A stretch of DNA of 64,000 nt from Aphelocoma coerulescens (taxonomy: Eukaryota > Chordata > Aves > Passeriformes > Corvidae), in the NCBI RefSeq assembly GCF_041296385.1, contig NC_091017.1, forward strand, positions 14,626,001-14,690,000, given 5' to 3'. Each line of letters opens with the position of its first letter. The first letter of the stretch is position 1. Positions 9,636 through 18,438 of the stretch are shown here, in pieces. The position numbers were made by a program, and so were the translations under genes. Below the pieces are notes generated by a model. The model had not been told where the DNA came from and did not search any database. It saw only the letters and a program-made list of their open reading frames with translations.

Positions 9636-9733
9636 CCCTCACAGCTCTTTCAGCCACTGAGCGAGGAAACCTGCTGCTGGATTTCTCCGCGCTTGGGAAA
9701 AGTGTAATGGTGCAAAGCATTGTGAGCTGCCAG
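9636..9733 (+). pseudogene. AFF1-like: Exon K: AFF1-like exon remnant upstream of L
   Basis: The acceptor is CTGCTTGCAG and the donor is CAG|GTGAGA; it has 98 bp. Only the frame needing one carried-over base is open; it ends in phase 0 and runs on into exon L. The residues do not clearly match AFF1, but the position directly before L matches the AFF1 order. Confidence 0.4.
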
Positions 9734-9920
9734 GTGAGAAGCCAAGGTTCCATTTCCATTGTCGGAGGGATTGCTGGGGAAGAAGGCAAGAGGGGGAGAG
9801 CCTGGAGAAGAGACTGTGCCTGGGACCAATGAACATTTTCTCTGGAAACTTAGGAGAGCCAGGCTTTGGAATGGCTTTAGGCATCTCTCTCTGACCAGCT
9901 TGTTCTCTGTGGTTTTTCAG

Positions 9921-10004
9921 GGATCTGCAGGGGATGACAGGAATCCTTTCCCAGTGACTTTGCTGCCAAATGAAGACAAGACAAGAAGACCTCAAGTCTG
10001 AACA
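9921..10004 (+). pseudogene. AFF1-like: Exon L: AFF1-like exon ending at a stop just before the C-terminal domain
   Basis: The acceptor is GGTTTTTCAG and the donor is ACA|GTAAGT. It encodes GSAGDDRNPFPVTLLPNEDK, RRPQV and TGA (9999-10001). AFF1 has GSSGDTANPFPV-x-SLPN...KPQVKF at the entry to its C-terminal homology domain, so homology is clear and the stop falls exactly where that domain would begin. No sequence resembling the domain was found downstream. Copies are at 38155-38238 and 61900-61983. Confidence 0.65.
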
Positions 10005-10644
10005 GTAAGTGTTTGTTTTACAGCCCTGCCTGGAGTTTCTGCAGCCACCAGGCAGGGCTGGCCCTGCAGCCACCCTGGCTTCTGCTTCCTCATGAGCACC
10101 TCCTTTAGGAGAAAGGAGAGAGATTGGGGAGAGCTGCCCTGTGAGGGCAGCACCTGCTAAGTAGCTTGGCTACAGCTGGGCAGCACTTGAATTTTTGACT
10201 CCTTGCTGGGCCTGTGACCAGTATTGGCCAACAGAAATTCCTCGAGTTGCTGCCACATTTTTTATTGTACACCTTAGTCATTACAAATGTTGTGTTGTCC
10301 TGTGGTGCAAGCAGTGGGGAATACTCAGAAGCTGTAACCTGCCATCCCACGGGGCCTTTGCAGTGTCATTTTCCATAAAACACAAAGCTCTGTGAGCCCC
10401 TCTGGGCAAAGGGATGCATTGCCTTGATCTGCTGGCAAGCTTGCAAAAGAAAATGAGCACGATGTGCCTGGCTGAAGGGCTGGGAGGCTGTAAAAACCCT
10501 CTCCCTAAAGCGGCACCTGCTGAAAGCCAAAAGGCTTTGCAGGTCCTCTTGGAGCCAAGTGACTGCAGTCATTGACTGGACTCTGCCAGTGTGCCTGTTG
10601 GATGAGTCCAACCAAATGTTTTCTCTTCCCTCCCTTTGTTCCAG

Positions 10645-10760
10645 ACCTTTCTGCTGGACAAAGCCAAGTGACGTGACCAAGAGCCGGACTGACCTCGTGC
10701 ACCGAATGAGACCGAATTTACAGTGACCCAGACTGGAATCCAGTGTGCCTTGACTGGGTC
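10645..10760 (+). other. Candidate 3' UTR exon M (end not determined)
   Basis: A CCCTCCCTTTGTTCCAG acceptor precedes ACCTTTCTGCTGGAC. All frames stop quickly and no AFF1 domain is visible, so this may be an untranslated terminal exon. The next poly(A) signal is AATAAA at 11916. In units 2 and 3 the acceptor reads TTTGTCCCAG. Confidence 0.25.
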
Positions 10761-11915
10761 TCCAGGATGTAAATAGTTCCAAGTTCTCTGTTCTTTTGAA
10801 GCCTTACAAACAGTTCTGTTTTGTTTTTATTGTTCAATGCAAAGATCTGCATATTATTTTTGTTTGAAATACAGTTGTAAGTTATTTTGGTTACCTTTGG
10901 GAAACTTTGTGGTTTTTGAGGGTAATGCTTTTCTGCCTTGCAAAAGAAGAGATGGAGGGGGGTACCTGCCTTTAAAAAGACCACGTGAAATTTTTGGAAA
11001 GGCTGGTTATTTACTTTAAAAATAATGATTGGAACAAAACTGTTAGCACTTTCTGCTTAAAATCTGAGCCCAAAGAAAGGTTGGTGAGTTATGCTGTGGT
11101 CTGCACTTCATTAGAATGGCCTAAGCATGGCAGAATTGGGTCTGTTGGCAAACAACCGCAAAGTCAGAACAGAAAACGGGACTGTTTGGGAAACAACTCC
11201 TTCTCACACACTCAGCTGTGGTAAATGCAGAGATAGTTGTGACTGGAGTGAAAGGAGCTGGTGCTGACTCCAGCTGTGCACAGCTGTAATTAGCAGCCCT
11301 CACTCTGCCCTGAGCCAGTCATACAGTGCCATGCACGAGTGATCCCTACATTGTCCCTTCCTGGTGCAGTATCTGGCATCTGCTGACTGAGATGCCATCA
11401 TCTAATGTAGCTTCACTTTGGAATTTACTAGGAAAACAAACAAAAACAGAGCAAATGCTCATAAGCTCTGCTCAGTTTTGGCCTGTTAAGAACACCGATC
11501 CAAAAGCAGCAGTTTTGTGTAAACAGAAATGATGAAAAGTCAGCTTTGCTGAGGAGTCCCAGATGCAGATTTCCTGTACAGCAGCACAGCTCCTACTGGC
11601 ACAGGACATGAGTTCCTATTTGCCTGTGACTGATTTGCAAACACCTGCTGAGAACAAGCTGAGTAACCACACTTGGCTCTTCAAAAAGTCCAACAACGTG
11701 ATATGTGTAGCAGTGTTAACAGCCAGGCCACAGCATGTCACACGTTGAATTGTCCTCGCAGCCCTCGAAGAAATCAGTTAAACTGCTTAAACTTAGCGAA
11801 CCCTAAAGGAAAATGCTTTAATGCTGAAGCTTTAAAAGTATCCATTTTCACCAAAATGCCATCAAAGAATCCCAATCCAAAACAAACCACGAGCATTTGG
11901 TTTTAAAGTAGTCTA

Positions 11916-11921
11916 AATAAA
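11916..11921 (+). terminator. Distal poly(A) signal candidate AATAAA
   Basis: AATAAA sits in AT-rich sequence about 1.3 kb after candidate exon M and is the last plausible gene-linked signal before the LTR. A T-run and AGCAAGCAG follow, but there is no clear GT-rich element. Copies lie at 40150 and 63895. Confidence 0.3.
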
Positions 11922-12862
11922 AACTTTTTGAGCAAGCAGAAGGGAAAGATTTATTAAGTAGCTAAGCAGCACTTCATTTGTAATAGTGGTTGAGTGTACA
12001 CATGCAGTAAGTGAAAGGAACTAAACCTTAGTCTCCCAAATGGTGTCCTGCAAGTTAGAGAAAATCCCTTTTCTTTCAGTAAGTAAGTAAAACAAGCAAA
12101 ATACTTTGCTTGTAGATTATTCAAGTGTTTCCCCCAGCATCTGGAAAAAATAAGCTCCCTTTTTAAATGTATTTTCCCGTATTTTGATGTTATTATCAAG
12201 CAAACAAATAGGCTCTTATTGTACAATATGGGAAAGCAGTCAATTATTCTGAAGTGCTAGAATCCATTTAAGAATGTTTGAAAGCATTTAAAGCATCGAC
12301 ATACTATTTTTCTAGTGTGGCTTTACAATAGTTTTAATTCTCACTGACTGTGTGCCATGCTTTCCTTGCAGACAACTGCAATTACAGCTTTACCTGTGAG
12401 AGCCTCCTGTCCTTATGGCTGGGATCCTCATTAAGATTTGAGACAACACTCTCTGCCACCTTAAAAAATACACCCAAACACATAGAAAGCCCCAACAAAC
12501 CAGAACCCCCCTCGTGCACATTTACTATAAGCACCAAGTTTTCCATTTGGAAAGCACCAAGTATCAGATTCATCCAGACAGAGGTCCCAGGTCTGCTGTG
12601 AAATACATCTTAATTCAAGTCAATGGCAGAAAGAGGCACTTGGGGAAAGGATTCATCTTTTCTTAAGGCAGACTGCTGGAGTAGAGCAGATACAGTATGT
12701 TCTAAAAGAGCTTGTTTCTTCTTAGTGTCAATGCAGAAAGGCTATTGCATTTATCTAACAAAACACAGGTCTAATTCACACAAAAACTCCACTTCAGGAG
12801 ACCCAGAAAGAGGCACGGGGAATTCTAATTAATCTGACTTTTCTCTCCTTTTATTTCATAGA

Positions 12863-12902
12863 AATATATATATATGTAAATATATATGTTATATATATAT
12901 AC
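12863..12902. repeat. AT-rich microsatellite
   Basis: Alternating (AT)n interrupted by GTAA and GTT. The second copy is at 41097-41136. Confidence 0.85.
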
Positions 12903-13568
12903 ATCAATCACTTTTTTTTAAGTTGCAAGAAAATCAAGTCTAATTTCTTACGTTTTTCCCTATGCAAAAAGGCCCTCCGGATCTAAAAATGCCTGCCATC
13001 CCATGCATGCTTTGTTGACATACCAGGATCTTGAATCTGGGTGAGTCAGCCAGGCATCCATCCCAGACATCCATCCCTGTTCCTGATGGTCTGGCTGTAC
13101 TTGGGCACTGCACCAGGGCAAAGGAACACCTCAGTGTTGCAGCTGAAGGAGACACAGAGATTCTGAACTGGATCCACCATCACTCACCCATAGATTTCAG
13201 ATCCTGGTAAAGCGGATTAACACATTTACATTACACCAGTCAATCTAAAATTATTAAATCAGGTTGTTACCACGCTGTTCTCAAAAATTCTCAGGAGAGG
13301 AATTACCTAACTTTAGGCATATTTCTTTTTGTATGTAAAGACAGTGTGTTCCATGACCACCACTACTGTTTGATCATGGGTTTTAGTCTTACCTTCTGTT
13401 ACAATTCATCCTGAATGGTGGCTCTTACAGTGCAGCTCTTTCTAAGGAAGTTCCCTTCTCTTCACTAGAGGGCAGCCCATAACCCCTTATAAGCAACTAC
13501 CAGCCTGATAACATTACAGCAAGCAAAATAAAGTTCTTTAAGGACAGCTGAGTTTTAGACTGATAAAT

Positions 13569-13942
13569 TGTAGATACAAAAATGCTGCTAGCAAGGATTT
13601 TCTTGCTATTTTCTAAGTCCGTGAGAGACTTTTCTCTCTCACAGAAGAGGTGGCAGGGAATGTAAACAACCAAGCCACCTGCAACCTTGAGAAGTCTTGT
13701 TTATGGTATAGTAGAAAAATATTTTGGCAATGGATGTTTTAGGATTTTAGCCAACCACCCCCAAGGGGTGGCTGATCCTTTGTCCAATTAGACTATAAAG
13801 AAAAAGTCTATAAAAGAGTTTGTAAAATAATTAAATAGATCAATCTTGCTGCACAATTCCTGCCTGCTGGATCTTCTGTCCTCCTCCTCCCTATGGCTGC
13901 AGGACATGGTGATATACCCTAGGGGCCAGGCCTGCGGTAATA
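13569..13942 (+). mobile_element. 5' LTR of provirus
   Basis: The 374-bp LTR begins TGTAGATACAAAAATG and ends GGTAATA, lacking a canonical 3' CA. TATAAAAG at 13809-13816 is the likely TATA box, with ATTAAA near 13830 as a possible poly(A) signal. It differs from the 3' LTR at six sites (13690, 13691, 13874, 13878, 13925, 13935), about 98.4 percent identity. Confidence 0.93.
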
Positions 13943-13944
13943 TT

Positions 13945-13962
13945 TGGTGCTGCACTCTCTGA
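13945..13962 (+). promoter_or_regulatory. Candidate primer binding site
   Basis: Two bases after the 5' LTR, TGGTGCTGCACTCTCTGA begins with TGG, the complement of a tRNA CCA tail. The matching tRNA was not identified. Confidence 0.5.
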
Positions 13963-14120
13963 CGTGTCCTGCTGCTGCGAGCCAAGCCGAATTCCTCTAG
14001 AGGTACGCTGCTTCCCTTTGCCCCCTGGGACCGGGAGGTCCGACAGGACTGAGAAATGGCGAACAGTGGCTCACAGACCAATGCTGTGGTACTGCTCTGG
14101 AAAGGTGTGTTTTCAGTATA

Positions 14121-14627
14121 ATGCACACCTCCACTCCTGAAAACTCAGTTCGGGAATTATTAGACTGGGCTACCTTAAAAGGGATTTCCATGGACAGAGA
14201 TACTGCCCTGGACTTTGCCTTATGGCAGGAACTCAGCTGTGCTGTCCGACACGAGCTCCCGACTGGGGGGCCAGCAGCGTTAGAATTATACAAAACCTGG
14301 CGTTCGTTATTTATCCTGCTGACAGACCTTGACTGTGACAGCAGGGCTGGCTCGCCTGTTTCGGTGATGAGTGATGGAGGAATGTCCGGGGGGACCCCAC
14401 TGACTGGGCTTCCGGGGCAAATGATGGTGGATTTGGAAAAACCCTCCCGGCTCCACAGGCAGAGCCTGCGCTGCCTCACCCTCCACAATCGCAGGACTCC
14501 GCGGCCCCCAGGGACCCCGCACCGGCAGAGGCAGGGGGGTCGGGGCAGCAGGAGGCTACACAGGCTGCCTTGCCGCTCAGCTCGGCGGTGGCCACGGCTT
14601 ATCCAGGGCCGCAAATTAGCGGCTTAG
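14121..14627 (+). pseudogene. gag: Gag N-terminal (matrix-like) frame, disconnected
   Basis: ATG at 14121 opens a 168-codon frame whose first 70 or so residues (motifs such as RELLDWATLKG and LELYKTWRSLF) look like a short helical matrix domain; the rest becomes Arg/Pro rich and looks out of frame. The main gag frame lies in a different phase and has an in-frame TGA at 14783-14785, so matrix and capsid are not continuous here. The matrix call rests on position and composition only. Confidence 0.5.
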
Positions 14628-14881
14628 CAAACTGGACCCCCAGAGCGGCTCCTCGCTCAGTTACGTATGCACCTGGATCTAACTTCTTAGCCAGCATAGC
14701 GCCGGGTGTGCCTGCTCCGAGACTGCCTGGGTGTGGTCCGCTGCCCTCCTTGGCGCTGGACTGTTCTGCGCAGTTGCAGAACTGAGCCATCAATGTTTTA
14801 ATACAGCATCTGCCTTTGCTGACAGAGTTACCGAACATATCCCAAAGGGTGGAGGACCTGTTCAGCTTGGGAAAGCAGCGG

Positions 14882-16693
14882 ATGCCAGAGCAACCCTGCC
14901 GTGCGGGGCGCGCCAAGCCTGCGCTGCCAGCACCCCCCGCGCCACCCGCGGGAGCCGCGGCTCCGAACCAGGAAACGGAGCGGCCGGCGGTGAACCCGGA
15001 GGCAGCGGCGGCTGAGGAACGGCAGCCAGGGGCGGCGGCGCCGAGCACGGCCATGGAGCAAGGGCCAAGAGTGGCACCGAGTGTGGCTGTAGCCCCAGAG
15101 ATGGCGGCAGCAGTTCCAGTAGCGGCTCGGTCGGAACTGGCCGAGACAGCATCCTGTAAAGAAGCTGCTGTCCAAACTGCAGTGCAGCCAACTGCAGTCT
15201 GTGCTGTCTGTTCTGCCTCTAGCAAACTTAGCCAAAGTGACCCTCCCTGTCCATTTCTGTTCACTCCCAGCACCTCAGAGTTGCCTTTGCCTGATGATTC
15301 TTCGTCAGGCAGTGAGGCAGATGAGGTTCTGGCCCCGGGGCGTCAGGCGGCTGTAGCCGCACGGCGAAGGAAAAGGCTGCGCCGGTCTTGCCCCTGGACC
15401 TTTCAGGACTGCACAGCAACAGTGCGTCCGACCCACTACAATCGCTTCTTAGAGTCAGTTAAGATGCGAGCATTGGAGGAGGGTGACTGGAGGTTATTGG
15501 AAACACTTGGAATGCCAAATAGCTTTGAGGATTCTGGGCGTAACTGGGGAGCTGTCACACTTCATCCACAGGCTGTGCCAGAAGTTCAGGATGGTAGTGA
15601 CTCCCCAAAAGGGGAGATCCAAGCTTTCCCAGTGTATAAGACTCTCCCAAATTCAGGCAAGCATGACAAGCATGAGGTAATTGCTTGGAAAGTTGCCCAA
15701 GACCTCCAATCCAAGGTGGCACAATATGGGCTAGGTTCTGCTGAGGTTATGCAGATAATAAGGGTGATAAATACAGATTTGCTTTCTCCATTTGATATCA
15801 GACACTTAGGTCCAATTCTATTTCAACCTGTACCATTTACAGTTTTTGAGAAAACCTGGAGAAAGCTGGCCAACAAGGTTGCATTAGGGAATATGCAGCT
15901 CCCTGCAGCTGATCCTAGACGGACAGCAGGAATGGATGCTTTGATGGGGACTGGTCCCTTCTCTGATCCCAGTCTACAGGGTACCTTTTCCTCTAGCATC
16001 CTGCAGCAAGCTCAACAGGTCAGCATGGCTGCCCTGTTGAAAACCATAGAGTTGTCTGCACCTAGAAAGCAATATACTGAAATAGTTCAAGGCAAATCAG
16101 AGTCATTCCTCTCTTTTGTAGAGAAAGTCGCTGCTTCTCTTGAGAAGCAGGTTGAGAATGATGGGTTAAGACAGATGTTGTTAAGGCAGTTAGTGAGAGA
16201 TAACGCAAACGAGGAGCGCAGAAAAATCATAGATGCTTTACCAGGGGATCCTGAGGTAACAGACACGGTCGAAGCCTGTGCTAAGGTGGAATATGGGAAC
16301 CAGAGAAGGTCTGCTTTGGCTGCGTTCCTGCAGCCTGTTCGTGCATCTTCTGGTTGTGAACCAAAGCAACCAAAACAGGTGAAGAAACGGAAGCGGCCTA
16401 AGCCGAGCCAAAAAGAGAACACACCGATCCCCCAGTGCAAGAGGTGTGGCAGGCCAGGGCATTGCTCGGACTATTGTAGATCCCCGACTCATGCCAATGG
16501 TCGGCCGTTGTCGGGAAACTTCTGCCGGGGTGCAAGGAGGGGGAATTGCTCTCCGATGCAGTCTCTCCCCCAGAGAGTGGCACAGGTACAGGCACAGGCC
16601 TACTCAGCCACCCTAGAGACGGCACCCAGGGATCAGACAGCACCCAGGGATCAGACGGGTTTGACGTCCACACCGCAGCCGCAGTCGTCTTAG
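14882..16693 (+). CDS. gag: Gag capsid-nucleocapsid open frame (ERV)
   Basis: The frame is open from 14786 to TAG at 16691; the first ATG is at 14882, giving about 603 codons. An Ala/Pro/Glu-rich N-terminal third leads to a capsid region starting near QAFPVYKTLPN. The major homology region is at about 16090-16160 (Q-G-K-S-E...F...V). A single zinc knuckle, C-x2-C-x4-H-x4-C, lies at 16436-16477 after a Lys-rich stretch. Gag builds the retroviral particle; here the matrix part is out of frame. A frame this long without a stop is notable beside the broken pro and pol. It is preserved by chance, young age or use in trans. Confidence 0.85.
   Translation: MPEQPCRAGRAKPALPAPPAPPAGAAAPNQETERPAVNPEAAAAEERQPGAAAPSTAMEQGPRVAPSVAVAPEMAAAVPVAARSELAETASCKEAAVQTAVQPTAVCAVCSASSKLSQSDPPCPFLFTPSTSELPLPDDSSSGSEADEVLAPGRQAAVAARRRKRLRRSCPWTFQDCTATVRPTHYNRFLESVKMRALEEGDWRLLETLGMPNSFEDSGRNWGAVTLHPQAVPEVQDGSDSPKGEIQAFPVYKTLPNSGKHDKHEVIAWKVAQDLQSKVAQYGLGSAEVMQIIRVINTDLLSPFDIRHLGPILFQPVPFTVFEKTWRKLANKVALGNMQLPAADPRRTAGMDALMGTGPFSDPSLQGTFSSSILQQAQQVSMAALLKTIELSAPRKQYTEIVQGKSESFLSFVEKVAASLEKQVENDGLRQMLLRQLVRDNANEERRKIIDALPGDPEVTDTVEACAKVEYGNQRRSALAAFLQPVRASSGCEPKQPKQVKKRKRPKPSQKENTPIPQCKRCGRPGHCSDYCRSPTHANGRPLSGNFCRGARRGNCSPMQSLPQRVAQVQAQAYSATLETAPRDQTAPRDQTGLTSTPQPQSS
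16513..16519 (+). promoter_or_regulatory. Gag-pro -1 frameshift slippery site GGGAAAC
   Basis: The heptamer is read G-GGA-AAC in the gag frame, the correct phase for -1 slippage. The -1 frame is open from here into the dUTPase region up to TAG at 16750. GGGAAAC is the known gag-pro slippery heptamer of Mason-Pfizer type betaretroviruses. A G-run (16539-16543) and a later C-run could form part of a downstream structure; this was not folded. Confidence 0.65.
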
Positions 16694-17038
16694 ACTCTAG
16701 CGGTATTTATAAGGTTCCCTTGGACGCATATGGACCCCTAGCCATATGCTAGGATACAGTGCAATGCTGGTGGGGAAACCTGACGTTGCCCATCAGGGAA
16801 TCTTAGTGCACTCAGGAGTTATTGACGCTGCCTTTAAAGGTCAGATTTGCGCTATGGTCTCCACGCAAAAACCCCCTGTAGCTATTCCTGAAAAGACCTG
16901 CCTTGCTAAATTAGTGCCTTTTAAGTCTTGTGTCCCCAGGATAGAACAACAAACTCACAAAGATAACGGCAGTGGATCTACGGGACTTCCGCAGGCCTTC
17001 TGGACTGCAGACATCTCTGACCAAAGGCCACGATGACA
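16519..17038 (+). pseudogene. dut: Retroviral dUTPase domain, frameshifted
   Basis: Two frames together cover a dUTPase-like domain. The first (to TAG at 16750) has a G-x-D-V...V-x-L-D...Y-G-P-L pattern. The second (16746-17038) has H-S-G-V-I-D, a hydrophobic strand ending LVPF, and the Gly-rich G-S-G-S-T-G motif near the end. The phase change at about 16745 shows a small indel. dUTPase upstream of protease is the betaretroviral arrangement; the enzyme would hydrolyse dUTP. It is broken in this copy. Confidence 0.72.
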
Positions 17039-17347
17039 TGTACCCTGATCCTGCCAAACGCCCGTCTGCTCCGGATTCAGCTTCGATGTTTGATTGATAC
17101 AGGTGCTGATGTAACTGTCATCTCCTTCTCTGCATGGCCTCCCTCATGGCCTTTAGCCCCGGTGGGATTGGCCATCACAGGAGTAGGAGGAACCACACAG
17201 AGCTATTGAAGCGAACGGCCTGTGATAGTGAAGGACTCAGAGGGGCACCCAGCTATGATTAGGCCTTATGTTGCCACCACTTCCTGCAACCTTTGGGGGC
17301 GGGATGCGTTGGCAGCTTGGGGCGTACGGATTGGGACAAATTTTTAG
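17033..17347 (+). pseudogene. pro: Retroviral aspartic protease, interrupted by stop
   Basis: An open frame from ATG 17033 contains LIDTGAD at 17093-17110, with the D-T/S-G-A catalytic motif of retropepsins followed by V-T-V-I. An in-frame TGA at 17207-17209 breaks it. Beyond the stop the same frame continues to a G-R-D-A motif near 17301, matching the C-terminal G-R-D/N helix of the fold, and ends at TAG 17345. The frame is also shifted relative to the dUTPase segment before it. Confidence 0.75.
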
Positions 17348-17379
17348 CAGGGGTCACTGTGCGTAAGGGCACACAGTAT

Positions 17380-17424
17380 CCTACACTGCCTTTGCGGTGG
17401 CTGACTAACACACCAATCCGAGTC
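17380..17424 (+). pseudogene. pol: Reverse transcriptase N-terminal scrap
   Basis: The residues LPLRWLTNTPIRV resemble the start of betaretroviral RT (pattern L-x-W-x-x-x-x-P-x-x-V before QWPL). Homology then jumps directly to RNase H, so the RT catalytic region, including YXDD, is deleted. Confidence 0.5.
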
Positions 17425-17505
17425 AGGCTCTGCTCAGTTAGTTGAATTAAGGGCTGTTACCATGGCTTTTCAATGATTCTCACAGAAACCTTTGAATTTG
17501 GTTAC
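17425..17505 (+). pseudogene. pol: RNase H scrap between two deletions
   Basis: One frame reads SAQLVELRAVTMAFQ followed by a stop and PLNLVT, resembling the RNase H segment with the catalytic Glu (A-Q-x-x-E-L-x-A) and the strand leading to T-D-S. Homology then switches to the integrase C-terminal region. Confidence 0.5.
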
Positions 17506-17514
17506 TGAAGCCGA

Positions 17515-17775
17515 CTAGCAAAAGCTTTGTATACAATTAATCACCTTAGAGTACCACAAAATTCAAATAATCCTGTTATTCTGAATCATTTTCTCTCATT
17601 GCAGTCTGCAGGCGAGACACAACTGCCCCGAGCAAAAGTCTGGGTACGGAATTTACTCACTAACCAGTGGGAAGGCCCTCATGAGCTCATCATTTGGGGT
17701 CGTGGGTATGCTTGCATTTCCACAGATACTGGGATACGGTGGCTACCTTCAAAATGCACCAGAGGCAGAACAGGC
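17515..17775 (+). pseudogene. pol: Integrase C-terminal DNA-binding domain remnant
   Basis: The frame from 17527 contains ALYTINHL-type residues, then W-V-R-N-L...W-E-G-P-H-E-L-I and W-G-R-G-Y-A-C-I-S followed by R-W-L-P-S-K. This is the hallmark C-terminal domain of alpha/betaretroviral integrases. The zinc-binding and catalytic core domains are absent. Confidence 0.72.
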
Positions 17776-17936
17776 AACCTCCAAATGATGACCAGAACGC
17801 CAACCATCCAAATGGTGACCAGAATGTAGATCATCAGCCTAATGACTCTTCTGATGATGACCAAAATGTCAACCATCAGGTCCTTCCACAAGCAGAGACT
17901 GGGATGGTCCTTCCACAAGCAGAGACTGAACTTTAA
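17776..17936 (+). other. Asn/Asp-rich repeat tail after integrase
   Basis: A frame in another phase encodes an Asn/Asp/Gln-rich stretch and then a 27-bp direct repeat (17879 and 17906, GGTCCTTCCACAAGCAGAGA in each), ending TAA at 17934. No envelope homology is visible. Origin unknown. Confidence 0.5.
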
Positions 17937-18045
17937 AATTCTTGTTCTGGAGTCAGATAGTTAAAGCCTTAAGGACATATTTAGAATTAATAACTGATAT
18001 AGATTTCTATTTAGGATTAATAGTAGAGTTGTTACCTTATAAAAC

Positions 18046-18057
18046 AAAAAGGGGGAA
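18046..18057 (+). promoter_or_regulatory. Polypurine tract
   Basis: AAAAAGGGGGAA lies one base upstream of the 3' LTR TG, the normal position for plus-strand priming. Confidence 0.85.
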
Positions 18058-18058
18058 T

Positions 18059-18432
18059 TGTAGATACAAAAATGCTGCTAGCAAGGATTTTCTTGCTATT
18101 TTCTAAGTCCGTGAGAGACTTTTCTCTCTCACAGAAGAGGTGGCAGGGAATGTAAACAACCAAGCCACCTGCAACCTTGGAAAGTCTTGTTTATGGTATA
18201 GTAGAAAAATATTTTGGCAATGGATGTTTTAGGATTTTAGCCAACCACCCCCAAGGGGTGGCTGATCCTTTGTCCAATTAGACTATAAAGAAAAAGTCTA
18301 TAAAAGAGTTTGTAAAATAATTAAATAGATCAATCTTGCTGCACAATTCCTGCCTGCTGGATCATCTCTCCTCCTCCTCCCTATGGCTGCAGGACATGGT
18401 GATATACCCTAGGGCCCAGGCCTGTGGTAATA
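18059..18432 (+). mobile_element. 3' LTR of provirus
   Basis: It has the same 374-bp length as the 5' LTR and the six differences listed there; the target-site copy ATAAAT follows at 18433-18438. Confidence 0.93.
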
Positions 18433-18438
18433 ATAAAT

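Larger units (their letters stand above)
10761..13562. other. AT-rich intergenic or 3' UTR stretch, no gene seen
   Basis: There are only short chance frames. It contains AATAAA at 11916 and 13527 and an AT microsatellite at about 12863-12902. No protein homology was recognised. The same sequence is at 38995-41796 and from 62740 to the window end. Confidence 0.6.
13569..18432 (+). mobile_element. Defective betaretrovirus-like (class II) endogenous provirus
   Basis: Two 374-bp LTRs (13569-13942 and 18059-18432) flank 4,116 bp. ATAAAT at 13563-13568 and 18433-18438 is a 6-bp target-site duplication, as in class II elements. Order inside: candidate primer binding site, matrix-like frame, long gag frame with major homology region and CCHC knuckle, dUTPase, protease with DTGAD, a scrap of reverse transcriptase, a scrap of RNase H, the integrase C-terminal domain, a short repeat-rich tail, and a purine tract. 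The gag-dut-pro order matches betaretroviruses. Most of pol and all recognisable env are deleted, and several frameshifts and stops remain, so the copy cannot encode a complete set of proteins. It lies 3' of the AFF1-like gene in the same orientation. Confidence 0.92.

Noticed and set aside
13997..14614. 205-codon minus-strand frame in the provirus
   Set aside because: It is antisense to the gag leader and matrix-like region and has no domain; a shadow frame.
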